This document shows, one piece after another, positions 8,594 through 16,737 of a stretch of 41,776 bases of DNA. The translations under genes and the position numbers were made by a program. The notes under the pieces are model-generated. The model was not told the origin of the DNA. It did not search any database and was given only the letters and a program-made list of their open reading frames with translations. Origin of the DNA: Pedosphaera sp. (GTDB lineage Bacteria > Verrucomicrobiota > Verrucomicrobiia > Limisphaerales > Pedosphaeraceae); contig JAQGPC010000278.1 in the NCBI GenBank assembly GCA_028293285.1, forward strand, positions 1 to 41,776, read 5' to 3'. Positions within the stretch are counted from its first letter, which is position 1, and every line of letters starts with the position of its first letter.

Positions 8594-9726
8594 TGAATGC
8601 CTCACCTGTCATTGTAGAAAAACAAAGCCAACCATCTGTGCCAACGGTGGAGCCATCCGCCCGTTTGATTTCAGTGGATGCTTTGCGCGGCTTCGATATG
8701 TTTTGGATCATGGGCGGCGACCTGCTCATTCGCTCTCTGCAAAAGATCCATGATTCAACCGTTACGCAGGAACTGGCCAACCAAATGGAACATTGCGAAT
8801 GGGCCGGATTTCATTTCTATGATTTGATTTTTCCACTGTTCGTCTTCCTTGTTGGAGTTTCGGTTACCTTTTCGATACCGCGCCTAATTGAGCATTCTGG
8901 CAAGCCTGAGGCCTTCAAGCGGATTGTCATTCGTTCAGTGATTCTCTTCCTGCTTGGCATTTTTTACATGGGTGGCGTGGCCAATGGTTTCAAAAATGTC
9001 TATATGGCTGGTGTGCTTCATCGCATCGCCGTCGCCTATTTCTTTGCCGCACTTCTATTCTGTTTTTTCCGGCCTAAAAGTCTCGTGGCGATCTGCATTT
9101 TCCTGCTTGTCGGTTACTGGGCACTCATGACATTCGTTCCTGTGCCCGGCATCGGCGTGCCTTCATACGAGCAGGGAAAAAATCTTGCATATTATCTAGA
9201 CCAACATTATTTGCCGGGTCGTAAATTCGAAGGAACTTTGCTCAGCACCATGCCAGCGGTTGCGAACTGCCTGTTTGGAGTATTTGCGGGGCTTCTACTT
9301 AAAAACAAAACGGTTCCAGACCAAAAGAAAGTATATTGGCTCGTAGGTAGCGGCGCATTAAGCCTCCTCCTCGGCTTCCTCTGGGCGCAGCAATTTCCCA
9401 TCATCAAACTCCTCTGGACTTCGACCTATGTTCTGGTTGCCTGTGGATATAGTGCCATTCTGTTGGGCTTTTTCTACCAGGTCATTGAAATTTGGAAGTT
9501 TCAACGATGGGCCCAACCGTTTATCTGGATCGGCATGAATGCCATCACTATTTATATCGCGGCGAATGTCTTTCGTTTCTCCAAATTGGCGGAACGTTTT
9601 GCCGGTGGCAATGTTCAGAAATTCCTGGATAGTTATGGTGACTTGGTTCTGGCCATTATTACATTGGGAATGGTTTTTTGGCTGACCCATTTCTTGTATC
9701 GTCGCAAAGTTTTCCTGCGTTTATAA
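8593..9726 (+). CDS. HGSNAT/DUF5009-type membrane acetyltransferase, copy 1
   Basis: This 377-residue polytopic membrane protein (about 10 hydrophobic helices) carries the family signature SVDALRGFDMFWI at 27-39, then EHCEW with His67, then YDLIFPLFVFLVGVS. The family includes human heparan-alpha-glucosaminide N-acetyltransferase, which passes an acetyl group from acetyl-CoA across a membrane to a terminal glucosamine; His67 lines up by eye with its catalytic His. The bacterial substrate is not known; amino sugars are plausible. The GTG start at 8593 overlaps the preceding TAG by one base; a GTG at 8551 is the alternative. The C-terminus, FLYRRKVFLRL, is nearly identical to that of the next paralogue. 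Confidence 0.9.
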   Translation: MNASPVIVEKQSQPSVPTVEPSARLISVDALRGFDMFWIMGGDLLIRSLQKIHDSTVTQELANQMEHCEWAGFHFYDLIFPLFVFLVGVSVTFSIPRLIEHSGKPEAFKRIVIRSVILFLLGIFYMGGVANGFKNVYMAGVLHRIAVAYFFAALLFCFFRPKSLVAICIFLLVGYWALMTFVPVPGIGVPSYEQGKNLAYYLDQHYLPGRKFEGTLLSTMPAVANCLFGVFAGLLLKNKTVPDQKKVYWLVGSGALSLLLGFLWAQQFPIIKLLWTSTYVLVACGYSAILLGFFYQVIEIWKFQRWAQPFIWIGMNAITIYIAANVFRFSKLAERFAGGNVQKFLDSYGDLVLAIITLGMVFWLTHFLYRRKVFLRL

Positions 9727-9820
9727 CTGCATGCTTTAATCCTCTTGATTGAGAAACTGCTTTGCGCTTGAAGAGTTCACCTGTTTCCCCTAGACCTAGG
9801 CTGATAAACCTGTGCCAAAT

Positions 9821-11116
9821 ATGGCTGAATTAACCGCACCTACGCCCGTTGCTCCCGCTGCCTCCGCGAAAATCGCAAGTGCCGCTCCCGCGTCCCAACG
9901 CCTCATGTCTGTGGACGCCCTGCGTGGCTTTGACATGTTCTGGATTATCGGGGCTGGTTATATCGTTTATGCCTTGCACCAGATGAGCAAGAATCCGGTG
10001 ACCGATTTCCTTGCGGATCAATTGGAGCATGTCCCGTGGGAAGGCGTTCGCTTTTATGATCTTATCTTCCCGCTGTTCGTGTTCATCATGGGAGTATCAG
10101 CGGTGTTTTCCCTGACAAAAACCATCGAGCAGGAAGGCCGGTCAATGGCAGTCAAGCGGGTCATCCGGCGCGGCGTTCTGCTTTTCATTATCGGGCTTAT
10201 CTATTCCGGCGGCGCGCGTAATCTCTGGCCTGAGATCCGCTTGATGGGTGTCTTAAATCGCATCGCCCTGTGCTACCTTTTTGGCGGACTCATCTTTTGC
10301 TTCTTCAAAACGCGTGGCATGGTCGTGATTTCCGTAGCGCTGCTGCTTGGCTATTGGGCAATCATGGGCTTGGTGCCAATCCGGGACATCCGCCTCGCCA
10401 AATACAAGACCGAAGAGAATCATGTTCTGCAAAAAAATGACATCGAACAGCTTTATCAAGAGACTGGAACCAAGGATGCCAATGCCATTTTTTACAGCAC
10501 TACCAATTGGGTAACCGGTAAGTATGATAAGGGTTATAACGTGGCTAATCATTTCGATTTTCAACATCTCCGAGGCGCAAAGTATGATACCTATTGGGAC
10601 CCCGAAGGCATCCTCAGCACCATACCTGCCATTGCCACCTGCTTGCTGGGCATCTTTGCAGCTTTGCTGTTGCGCAGCCCTAATTACTGCGACAAATGGA
10701 AGGTAATCTATCTACTCTCTTTTGGCGCGGGCGGGGTTATCCTTGGCTTTCTGTGGGGATTGGAATTCCCGGTCGTCAAAAAAATCTGGTCTTCATCTTA
10801 CGTTCTGGTCGCCGGTGGTTTTAGCGCAATTGCTTTGGGAGTTTTTTACCAAATCGTGGATGTATGGAAGTACCAAAAATGGTGCCAGCCCTTTGTCTGG
10901 ATGGGGATGAATTCAATAACGATTTATCTGACCAGTTCCTTTATTGGCGGCTTTCGCGAACCGGCCCGGCGGTTGGCTGGCGGAGATGTGAAGGCTTTCT
11001 TTGATGCCCATATCGCCAAAGGAGCGGGCGACATGGTTATTTCCATTGCAAGTTTATTGCTGGCCTTCTGGTTTGTACACTTCCTTTATCGTCGGAAGAT
11101 TTTTCTGCGGCTATAG
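9821..11116 (+). CDS. HGSNAT/DUF5009-type membrane acetyltransferase, copy 2
   Basis: This 431-residue paralogue of the preceding protein has the same landmarks: SVDALRGFDMFWI at 30-42, EHVPW with His70, YDLIFPLFVFIMGVS, and terminal FLYRRKIFLRL. It starts with an Ala/Pro-rich N-terminal tail of about 25 residues. It has a longer non-membrane loop in the middle (roughly residues 190-260), rich in Asn, Tyr and Lys, ending in the typical WDPEGILSTIPAIAT. The loop should lie on the extracytoplasmic face and may set a different acceptor. ATG at 9821 is preferred over GTG at 9812; neither has a Shine-Dalgarno site. A gap of 94 bp separates it from copy 1. Confidence 0.9.
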   Translation: MAELTAPTPVAPAASAKIASAAPASQRLMSVDALRGFDMFWIIGAGYIVYALHQMSKNPVTDFLADQLEHVPWEGVRFYDLIFPLFVFIMGVSAVFSLTKTIEQEGRSMAVKRVIRRGVLLFIIGLIYSGGARNLWPEIRLMGVLNRIALCYLFGGLIFCFFKTRGMVVISVALLLGYWAIMGLVPIRDIRLAKYKTEENHVLQKNDIEQLYQETGTKDANAIFYSTTNWVTGKYDKGYNVANHFDFQHLRGAKYDTYWDPEGILSTIPAIATCLLGIFAALLLRSPNYCDKWKVIYLLSFGAGGVILGFLWGLEFPVVKKIWSSSYVLVAGGFSAIALGVFYQIVDVWKYQKWCQPFVWMGMNSITIYLTSSFIGGFREPARRLAGGDVKAFFDAHIAKGAGDMVISIASLLLAFWFVHFLYRRKIFLRL

Positions 11117-11411
11117 GGAAATCGGCTTGGAGTTTCATTTGTTCAGCCCGGACTCGCTGTAAAAAGTTTCATCGCAAGGGCATCCAATCTCTGCGCGTCG
11201 AAAATTTTTTCAAATAGTTTGCAACACTTTCGCAACTTCTGTGTCTTACTACTGTTATTTAAGGAAGCTGATGTCGTTGTAGTGCTGTAATTTCTTTGCG
11301 CTCCCACAGGCAAATTTATCAAGTTGGACTTTACTGTACACACGCACACAGAAAGACAATTTGCCCGTATTGATGCGGTTTTCCGCTGACGGGATGCCAG
11401 GGAGGATTGAA
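11117..11411. other. intergenic region with no recognised gene
   Basis: The left part is A/T-rich, with runs such as AAAATTTTTTC near 11200. No gene-like open frame is visible on either strand. From 11364 the sequence becomes a chain of inverted repeats that continues to 11500 and is listed separately. Confidence 0.5.
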
Positions 11412-11500
11412 ATGCGCTATTTCAGCGCTGGGTCGGGGGAACGGTGTGGAGGTGGCTGTCTTCAGGGGCAAGTATTACCTGAAGACAAACGCCTCCTCAC
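11364..11500 (+). ncRNA. candidate structured RNA / leader with stacked hairpins
   Basis: Three consecutive structures stand upstream of the second PQQ-like gene. The first is a two-part stem: CCCGT/ACGGG (11364-11368, 11389-11393) enclosing GCGG/CCGC (11375-11378, 11383-11386). The second is a pair of mutually exclusive hairpins, TGAAAT/ATTTCA (11408-11413, 11419-11424) or GCGCT/AGCGC (11414-11418, 11424-11428). The third is a perfect 9-bp stem, GTCTTCAGG/CCTGAAGAC (11458-11466, 11478-11486), continued by an outer arm GTGTGGAGG/CCTCCTCAC (about 11444-11452 and 11492-11500) with one mismatch. The alternative pairing resembles a regulatory leader. The class is unknown to me. Confidence 0.4.
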
Positions 11501-11516
11501 CCCTTTCATTCCATAG
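11412..11516 (+). CDS. candidate 34-residue small ORF / leader peptide
   Basis: ATG at 11412 follows GGGAGG (11400-11405) with a 6-nt spacer, the best Shine-Dalgarno site in the window. The frame runs 34 codons to TAG at 11514-11516. The peptide (begins MRYFSAGSGERCGGG) has two cysteines, a Gly-rich middle and a proline-rich end, and no membrane helix. It overlaps the large hairpin at 11444-11500 and stops 33 bp before the second PQQ-like start. It could be a leader peptide, a small protein, or chance coding within a structured RNA. Confidence 0.35.
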   Translation: MRYFSAGSGERCGGGCLQGQVLPEDKRLLTPFIP

Positions 11517-11549
11517 ACAGTCTTGCCGTCAGAACGATTTTTATTCAAC

Positions 11550-12941
11550 ATGGCAGGCGTGAATGCCCAACTTTTCACTCTCAGGATCAAAACTGTCCTG
11601 ATGTTACTTTTGCTTTCCTTCGCCAGCTCTTTGTTCGCAACGGAACGTGCCGGCGAAGATTGGCCGCAGTTTCTTGGACCGGGTGCCAATGGCATGTCTG
11701 TTGAAACTGGATTACTCGACAAATGGTCTACCAACGGTCCGCCACTGCTTTGGGAACGGAAGATTGGCACCGGTTATGGCGCTCCTTCCGTTTGGGGAAA
11801 TCAGCTTGTACTACACCACCGCATTGCGGATGAAGAGATAGTTGAAAGTTTCGATGCTATTTCCGGAAAGTCGAGCTGGCATTATAACTACCCCAGCAAG
11901 TTTGTTGACCCGTACGGCTATAACAACGGCCCACGTTGCACTCCCCTGCTCACTTCCAATCTCTGCTACACCTTTGGAGCAGAAGGTAAACTGACTTGCC
12001 TGGGAACAAAAACTGGCAAGCTGGTATGGCAGCGTGATACCGGTTTTGATTTCAATGTGCCTGAAGCTTTCTTTGGTGTCGGCAGCACTCCCATTTTGGA
12101 AGGTAATTTGCTGATTGTGATGGTAGGCGGCCAACCAAATTCTGGTGTAGTCGCCTTTGATGCCAAGACCGGCAAAACCGTTTGGGAAAGTGTCGGCAAA
12201 AAGAACTGGGAAGGTGTTCCCATGACTGGGTGGCCCGGAGAACGTACCGTGAAATGGCAATCGTGGGAAAAGCAGGCCAGCTATTCCACACCAGTCGCAG
12301 CCACAATCCAGGGTCAGCGACAGATTTTATGCCTGACACGGCAGGGACTGGTTTCGCTCAATCCTACTAATGGCAATGTGAATTTCAGTTTCTGGTTCCG
12401 GTCGCAGTTAAACGATTCCGTTAATGCGATGAACCCAGTCGTGGTGGATGACACTATTTTTATTTCTGGGGCTTATTATAAGATCGGGTCGGTACTTTTG
12501 CGTGTGAAGCCGGATTGCAAAAATGCGGAAGAAGTCTGGCGCAACACCGCGCTAGAGATCCATTGGACAACGCCCATCTATCACGATGGCTACCTATATG
12601 CCTTTAGTGGCCGTAATGAACCCGATGCCCATTTCCGTTGTGTTGAACTTAAAACCGGCAAGCTCATGTGGGACCATGACGAAAGCTGGGCTCACCATAG
12701 CACGCCAACGCCCTCGGTTTATGGACGCGGCTCTTGCATTATGGCCGACGGAAAGTTAATTATCCTCGGCGAAGGCGGTTTGCTCGGGCTTTTTAAGATT
12801 AATTCCAAACAACCGGAAGAAATCTGCCGGTTCCAAGTTCCACAATTACATCATCCCTGTTGGGCCGCACCCATTCTATCACATAAAAGGCTCTACCTGC
12901 GAAGTGAAGATCATCTGGTTTGCCTTGATTTGGCAAAGTGA
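11550..12941 (+). CDS. secreted PQQ-like beta-propeller protein 2
   Basis: A 463-residue paralogue of the protein at 7334-8593. A signal peptide spans about 1-31 (VLMLLLLSFASSLFA, cleavage near ATERA). The mature part begins DWPQFLGPGANG and has the same blade motifs (AKTGKTVW, ELKTGKLMW, TKTGKLVW). An additional loop near the middle (KKNWEGVPMTGWPGERTVKW) is absent from copy 1. It is probably periplasmic or surface-exposed, with unknown ligand. ATG at 11550 was chosen; no Shine-Dalgarno site precedes it. ATG at 11601 would shorten the signal peptide. The gene converges on the MFS transporter gene with three bases between the stop codons. Confidence 0.92.
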   Translation: MAGVNAQLFTLRIKTVLMLLLLSFASSLFATERAGEDWPQFLGPGANGMSVETGLLDKWSTNGPPLLWERKIGTGYGAPSVWGNQLVLHHRIADEEIVESFDAISGKSSWHYNYPSKFVDPYGYNNGPRCTPLLTSNLCYTFGAEGKLTCLGTKTGKLVWQRDTGFDFNVPEAFFGVGSTPILEGNLLIVMVGGQPNSGVVAFDAKTGKTVWESVGKKNWEGVPMTGWPGERTVKWQSWEKQASYSTPVAATIQGQRQILCLTRQGLVSLNPTNGNVNFSFWFRSQLNDSVNAMNPVVVDDTIFISGAYYKIGSVLLRVKPDCKNAEEVWRNTALEIHWTTPIYHDGYLYAFSGRNEPDAHFRCVELKTGKLMWDHDESWAHHSTPTPSVYGRGSCIMADGKLIILGEGGLLGLFKINSKQPEEICRFQVPQLHHPCWAAPILSHKRLYLRSEDHLVCLDLAK

Positions 12942-12944
12942 CAT

Positions 12945-14360
12945 CTATCGTGCTGGAACTGGCACAGGTGTTTGCTTTCCGCTCTCAGAGCTCAAGTCCT
13001 CGGGCAACGGCTGGCCTTTGGTCTCCGGAAGGAAAATCAATGCCACCAAGCCTAGAAGAAATACTGCACTTAAATAACACGCTGCCGTGCGAAATGCAGT
13101 CAGTTTTGCGGCGTCGGTGGTTGCACCTGCTGCCAAAGCCGCTTGTAGTTTGCCCAGCGTGAACGGGCCCGAAGCTGCAATGAACCGCCCGACATTATAA
13201 CAAAAACTTGTCCCCGTGCTGCGCAATCGCAATGGAAATAATTCCGGTAGATAGATCGCAAAGCCCGCAAATAGTGCAAGCTGACAAAAGCCCATGATAA
13301 AGCTCATCCAAATATCACCCTTGCTGTTGAAGAAGTGAAAATAACCCACGGTCGCTATAAAGGCGCAAACATAGGCCACCGCAAAAGTCCGCTTGCGTCC
13401 AAAAGCTTGCGCAGCTTTGGTAAAACAAAGCATTCCGCAGAACGCGCCCAAGTTTTGCACGATCATATTAACCCCGGTCCAAATTGTTTTTTGTTGGGCA
13501 ATTTTGTCCGGGCCCACACCTTCACTCTTCAGCGAGCGGGTAATCACATCACCCACTAGTTCAGGGCTGAAAAATCCGATTCCCCAAAGTCCAACGACTC
13601 CTGCTATGCACAAGAGCATGCCGAGGAGTGCTCCTTTTCGCCAACGAGGTTCGCCAAATAATGAACCGTAGGAACCGAATTTAAGTCCTGACAGTTTACC
13701 GGCGGCACGGGCTTGCACCCATTTATCTGGCTCCTTTAATCGCATCTGGATAAACACACATAAAAAGGCCGGAAGTGCTCCGATGAGAAACATATATTTC
13801 CAGGATTGACCTGCGGGAATGCTGGTTCCTTCAAGATTGCCCAGAATGATGGCTATGCATCCTGCGGCGATATTGCCTATCGCGGAGAGTGCTTGCAACA
13901 TTCCGAGTGCTCCCGTACGAGAGGATTCAGGCAGACCATCAGCGACCAAGGCCACGGCCAAACCAAACACACCACCCACACCCAAGCCGGTGACAAAACG
14001 AAACAGGGCAAAATCCAACCATCCCCGGGAAAAAGCCGACAGCCCGGTGCAGACTGCATAAAGCAGGACCATCAGTGTAAGCGTCTTGGCGCGCCCAATC
14101 CGGTCTCCCACCGCGCCAAAGATCAATCCACCCGTAGCCCAACCCAAAACAAAAATAGTAGTGGCGTAACCTCCGTATAACTTCAAATCAGCTCCCGCAG
14201 GAAGCAATGCTTTCATTGCGCCATTGCGGGCAAGCAGGAACAACTGCTGGTCAAGACAATCAAATAGCCAGGCTAACGAGGCAACAACGAAAACAAACCA
14301 ATGCCCACGGTTCAATTGACGCCACCAAGGCCCTTCAGCAGCGGATTTAAGAGCGGTCAT
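12945..14360 (-). CDS. MFS transporter, metabolite:H+ symporter type
   Basis: A 471-residue inner-membrane protein with about 12 transmembrane helices. The loop between helices 2 and 3 carries the MFS signature GAVGDRIGR at 82-90. Also visible are RFVTGLGVGG in helix 4, the PELFPLRLRSTG segment of the second half, and the sugar-porter-like LPETKGQPLPED near the C-terminus. This combination fits the metabolite:H+ symporter or sugar/aromatic acid groups; the substrate is not predictable. It is convergent with the PQQ-like gene. Its promoter should lie in 14361-14479, where I see no clear boxes. The start ATG has no Shine-Dalgarno site. Confidence 0.92.
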   Translation of the reverse strand: MTALKSAAEGPWWRQLNRGHWFVFVVASLAWLFDCLDQQLFLLARNGAMKALLPAGADLKLYGGYATTIFVLGWATGGLIFGAVGDRIGRAKTLTLMVLLYAVCTGLSAFSRGWLDFALFRFVTGLGVGGVFGLAVALVADGLPESSRTGALGMLQALSAIGNIAAGCIAIILGNLEGTSIPAGQSWKYMFLIGALPAFLCVFIQMRLKEPDKWVQARAAGKLSGLKFGSYGSLFGEPRWRKGALLGMLLCIAGVVGLWGIGFFSPELVGDVITRSLKSEGVGPDKIAQQKTIWTGVNMIVQNLGAFCGMLCFTKAAQAFGRKRTFAVAYVCAFIATVGYFHFFNSKGDIWMSFIMGFCQLALFAGFAIYLPELFPLRLRSTGTSFCYNVGRFIAASGPFTLGKLQAALAAGATTDAAKLTAFRTAACYLSAVFLLGLVALIFLPETKGQPLPEDLSSESGKQTPVPVPAR

Positions 14361-14479
14361 GTTCTAGATTTATAAAATGGGTTGTGAACAGATATTACCT
14401 ACACGTACCTTCATCCTGAGCCAAGGCTTTATTTGATATTGTGCCAAACGCATTCGCAATTCAACCTGCTGTAGTGACG

Positions 14480-14516
14480 AAAAAAACAAAAAGGCCCGTT
14501 CTTGCGAACGGGCCTT
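14480..14516 (-). terminator. intrinsic terminator of the ribosomal cluster
   Basis: A perfect 11-bp stem, AAGGCCCGTTC (14491-14501) and GAACGGGCCTT (14506-14516), encloses the tetraloop TTGC. On the minus strand it is followed by TTTTTGTTTTTTT. It lies 23 bp past the rplQ stop and closes the whole rplJ-rplQ gene run. Confidence 0.95.
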
Positions 14517-14539
14517 GATAGTTTGAATTAATTCTTTGC

Positions 14540-14962
14540 TTACGCTTTCGCTTCGGCAGCCTTGGTTTCTTCAGGCTTGGTCTCAGGTGCGGCGTCTTCG
14601 CCAACCGGCATGTCAACCCATTCAAGGATTGCGAGCTGGGCGGCATCGCCTTGGCGCTGGTTCAGCTTCACGATACGTGTATAACCACCCTTACGGTCTT
14701 TTTGAACCGGAGCGATTTCGTTGAACAGGATTTTAACAGCATCTTCCTGGTGCAACCGCGCAGCCGCGAGCCGCCGGTCGTGCAGAGTGCCACTCTTGCC
14801 CAGCGTGACCATCTTTTCAGCCACTGAACGCGCGGCCTTAGCCTTGCTGACAGTGGTGGTTACACGCTTGTGTTTGATAAGACTGCAAACCAAATTGGCC
14901 AGCATCGCATTCCGGTGAGTGCCGGTGCGGCCTAACTTGGCGGTTCGCTTAAGGTGTCGCAT
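14540..14962 (-). CDS. rplQ: 50S ribosomal protein L17
   Basis: The 140-residue protein begins MRHLKRTAKLGRTGTHR, the hallmark of L17, which sits in the large subunit near the exit tunnel. The conserved core ends near residue 118; the rest is an acidic Ala/Glu/Pro/Lys tail (PETKPEETKAAEAKA) beyond the usual fold. It is the last gene of the cluster, 9 bp after rpoA and just before the terminator. A GGAG lies 12 nt upstream of the ATG, rather far for a standard site. Confidence 0.98.
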   Translation of the reverse strand: MRHLKRTAKLGRTGTHRNAMLANLVCSLIKHKRVTTTVSKAKAARSVAEKMVTLGKSGTLHDRRLAAARLHQEDAVKILFNEIAPVQKDRKGGYTRIVKLNQRQGDAAQLAILEWVDMPVGEDAAPETKPEETKAAEAKA

Positions 14963-14971
14963 AAAACTAGA

Positions 14972-16000
14972 TTACTCCGTGGTGGTAGTCACACTGGCGG
15001 TCTCTTCTTTCGGAGATTCCAGCGCGTCTGCATCGAAAGTCATGCCCAATGACAAACCGAGGGCAGTGAGCTTTTCTTTGATTTCGTTGAGGGATTTCTT
15101 GCCGAAGTTACGGTACTTGAGCATCTCGGCTTCGCTCTTCATCGCCAATTGGCCCACCGTGGTGATATTGGCGTTGTTCAAGCAATTCGCCGCACGGACG
15201 CTCAGTTCGATTTCGTTGACGCTCATATTCAAGAGCTTCTTCAACTTCGTCTTTTCTTCGTCCTGCTTGTCCACCACTTCTTCGAACTCAACCGCGTTTT
15301 TGTCGTAACCGACAAATACGTCGAGATGATGTTGGAGGATCGCGGAGGCCTGGGTCAAAGCGTCGTCAGGCGAGATACGTCCGTCCGTCCAGATTTCCAG
15401 AATCAAACGGTCATAATCAGTCCGCTGACCAACACGAGCGCTCTCCACTTGATAACGGACGCGCGTCACGGGTGAGAACAACGAATCGATAGCAATAACT
15501 CCAATCGCTTGATTGGGCTTTTTGTTTTCATCGCCAGGGCAGAAGCCACGGCCGACTTTGACTTCGAGCTCAATCTCAAATTTCTTCTTCTTGTCCAAGG
15601 TGCAGATGTGCTGCTTGGGATTCACCAGTTCAACATTCTGATTCAATTGAATGTCGCCGGCGGTCACTTCGCCTTCCTTGTTCGCAGTAAGCAAAAGCGT
15701 CTGGGCCTCACGGTTGTGGGCCTTGAACAAAACGCGCTTCAAATTCAATACGATGTCGGTGACATCTTCCACGACGCCTTCAACCGTGGTGAATTCGTGC
15801 ATGGCGCCATCAATCTTGATGGAGGTAATGGCTGCGCCTTCCAGCGAGGAAAGCAGCACGCGGCGAAGCGAGTTGCCAATCGTATGGCCATAACCGGTTT
15901 CAAACGGTTCAGCCACAAACTTGGCGTAGGTTTCAGTTGAGGTTGACTCATCTTTGGTCAACCGTTTCGGCATTTCAAAACGTCCTAGACGTACTGGCAT
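14972..16000 (-). CDS. rpoA: DNA-directed RNA polymerase subunit alpha
   Basis: The 342-residue protein has the N-terminal assembly domain (GYGHTIGNSLRRVLLSSLEGAA near residues 45-65) and, after a linker, the C-terminal DNA/activator-binding domain with ELSVRAANCLNNANI and the K-S-L-N-E-I-K-E-K-L helix. Alpha dimerises to nucleate beta and beta-prime assembly. The C-terminus adds a short acidic, Thr-rich tail (SPKEETASVTTTTE). ATG at 16000 was chosen over TTG at 16018. The gene lies 102 bp after rpsD, in a gap with two hairpins. Confidence 0.98.
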   Translation of the reverse strand: MPVRLGRFEMPKRLTKDESTSTETYAKFVAEPFETGYGHTIGNSLRRVLLSSLEGAAITSIKIDGAMHEFTTVEGVVEDVTDIVLNLKRVLFKAHNREAQTLLLTANKEGEVTAGDIQLNQNVELVNPKQHICTLDKKKKFEIELEVKVGRGFCPGDENKKPNQAIGVIAIDSLFSPVTRVRYQVESARVGQRTDYDRLILEIWTDGRISPDDALTQASAILQHHLDVFVGYDKNAVEFEEVVDKQDEEKTKLKKLLNMSVNEIELSVRAANCLNNANITTVGQLAMKSEAEMLKYRNFGKKSLNEIKEKLTALGLSLGMTFDADALESPKEETASVTTTTE

Positions 16001-16032
16001 ATATTTACTTTCTGGCAAATTTAATCTGACCG

Positions 16033-16094
16033 TTCCGGATTATTCCCGCGCCGGAATGGCCCGTGTATTTGCCTTATTATGCTCCCGAAGGAGC
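16033..16094 (-). promoter_or_regulatory. hairpins in the rpsD-rpoA gap
   Basis: TTCCGG (16033-16038) pairs with CCGGAA (16051-16056) around a 12-nt loop. GCTCC (16081-16085) pairs with GGAGC (16090-16094) around the tetraloop CGAA. No T tract follows on the minus strand, so processing or translational control of rpoA is more likely than termination. Confidence 0.4.
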
Positions 16095-16102
16095 GGGTTC
16101 AA

Positions 16103-16711
16103 TTAGCGGGAATAAAATTCAACGACCGCCTGCTCATTGGCAATCGGCTGGATCTCGTCGCGAGTGGGGATGCGCATTACCACGCCTTTCAAGGATTCCT
16201 TGTTCAAGGAAAGCCAATCGGGCACGGCACGGCTGGTGGAGCTTTCCAGATTCTTGGTCGCCAACTGCCGCGACACATTGGAATCCTTGGCCTCAATCAC
16301 GTCGTTCACCTTCAGCGCGTAGGAAGGAATGTTGACCTTGCGGCCATTGACTCGCACGTGACCGTGACCCACCAACTGGCGGGCTGCGGCGCGGGTGCTG
16401 GCAAAGCCGAGATGAAACACCACGTTGTCGAGACGGGTTTCCAAAATCTGCAACATCTGCTCGCCGGTGACACCACGGCGCTTTAAAGCGCGCTCATAAA
16501 CACCACGGAATTGCTTCTCCATCAAACCGTAGTAATAGCGCAGCTTCTGCTTCTCGATCAAACCGAGACCGTAATCCGTGTGCTTGCGACGGGACTTCGG
16601 GCCATGAACGCCGGGACCATAATTACGACGTTCGAGATATTTCGTCGGACCAAAGATTGGCACACCGAAACGGCGACTAATGCGAACGCGGGGACCTGTA
16701 TAACGAGCCAT
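16103..16711 (-). CDS. rpsD: 30S ribosomal protein S4
   Basis: The 202-residue protein starts MARYTGPRVRISRRFG and has the S4 RNA-binding domain (LDNVVFHLGFASTRAAARQLVGHGHVRVNG, about 95-125), both diagnostic. S4 is a primary 16S rRNA binder that starts small-subunit assembly and in some bacteria represses the alpha operon. The N-terminal zinc-cysteine cluster found in some S4 proteins is absent. No Shine-Dalgarno site: the start context is TTTAAGTTATG. Confidence 0.99.
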   Translation of the reverse strand: MARYTGPRVRISRRFGVPIFGPTKYLERRNYGPGVHGPKSRRKHTDYGLGLIEKQKLRYYYGLMEKQFRGVYERALKRRGVTGEQMLQILETRLDNVVFHLGFASTRAAARQLVGHGHVRVNGRKVNIPSYALKVNDVIEAKDSNVSRQLATKNLESSTSRAVPDWLSLNKESLKGVVMRIPTRDEIQPIANEQAVVEFYSR

Positions 16712-16737
16712 AACTTAAATTGAGTTGAGAGTTTCTA

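Noticed and set aside
9789-9800. Short palindrome CCTAG-AC-CTAGG between the two acetyltransferase genes
   Set aside because: Five-base arms without T tract or repeat elsewhere in the window; too weak to call an operator or terminator.
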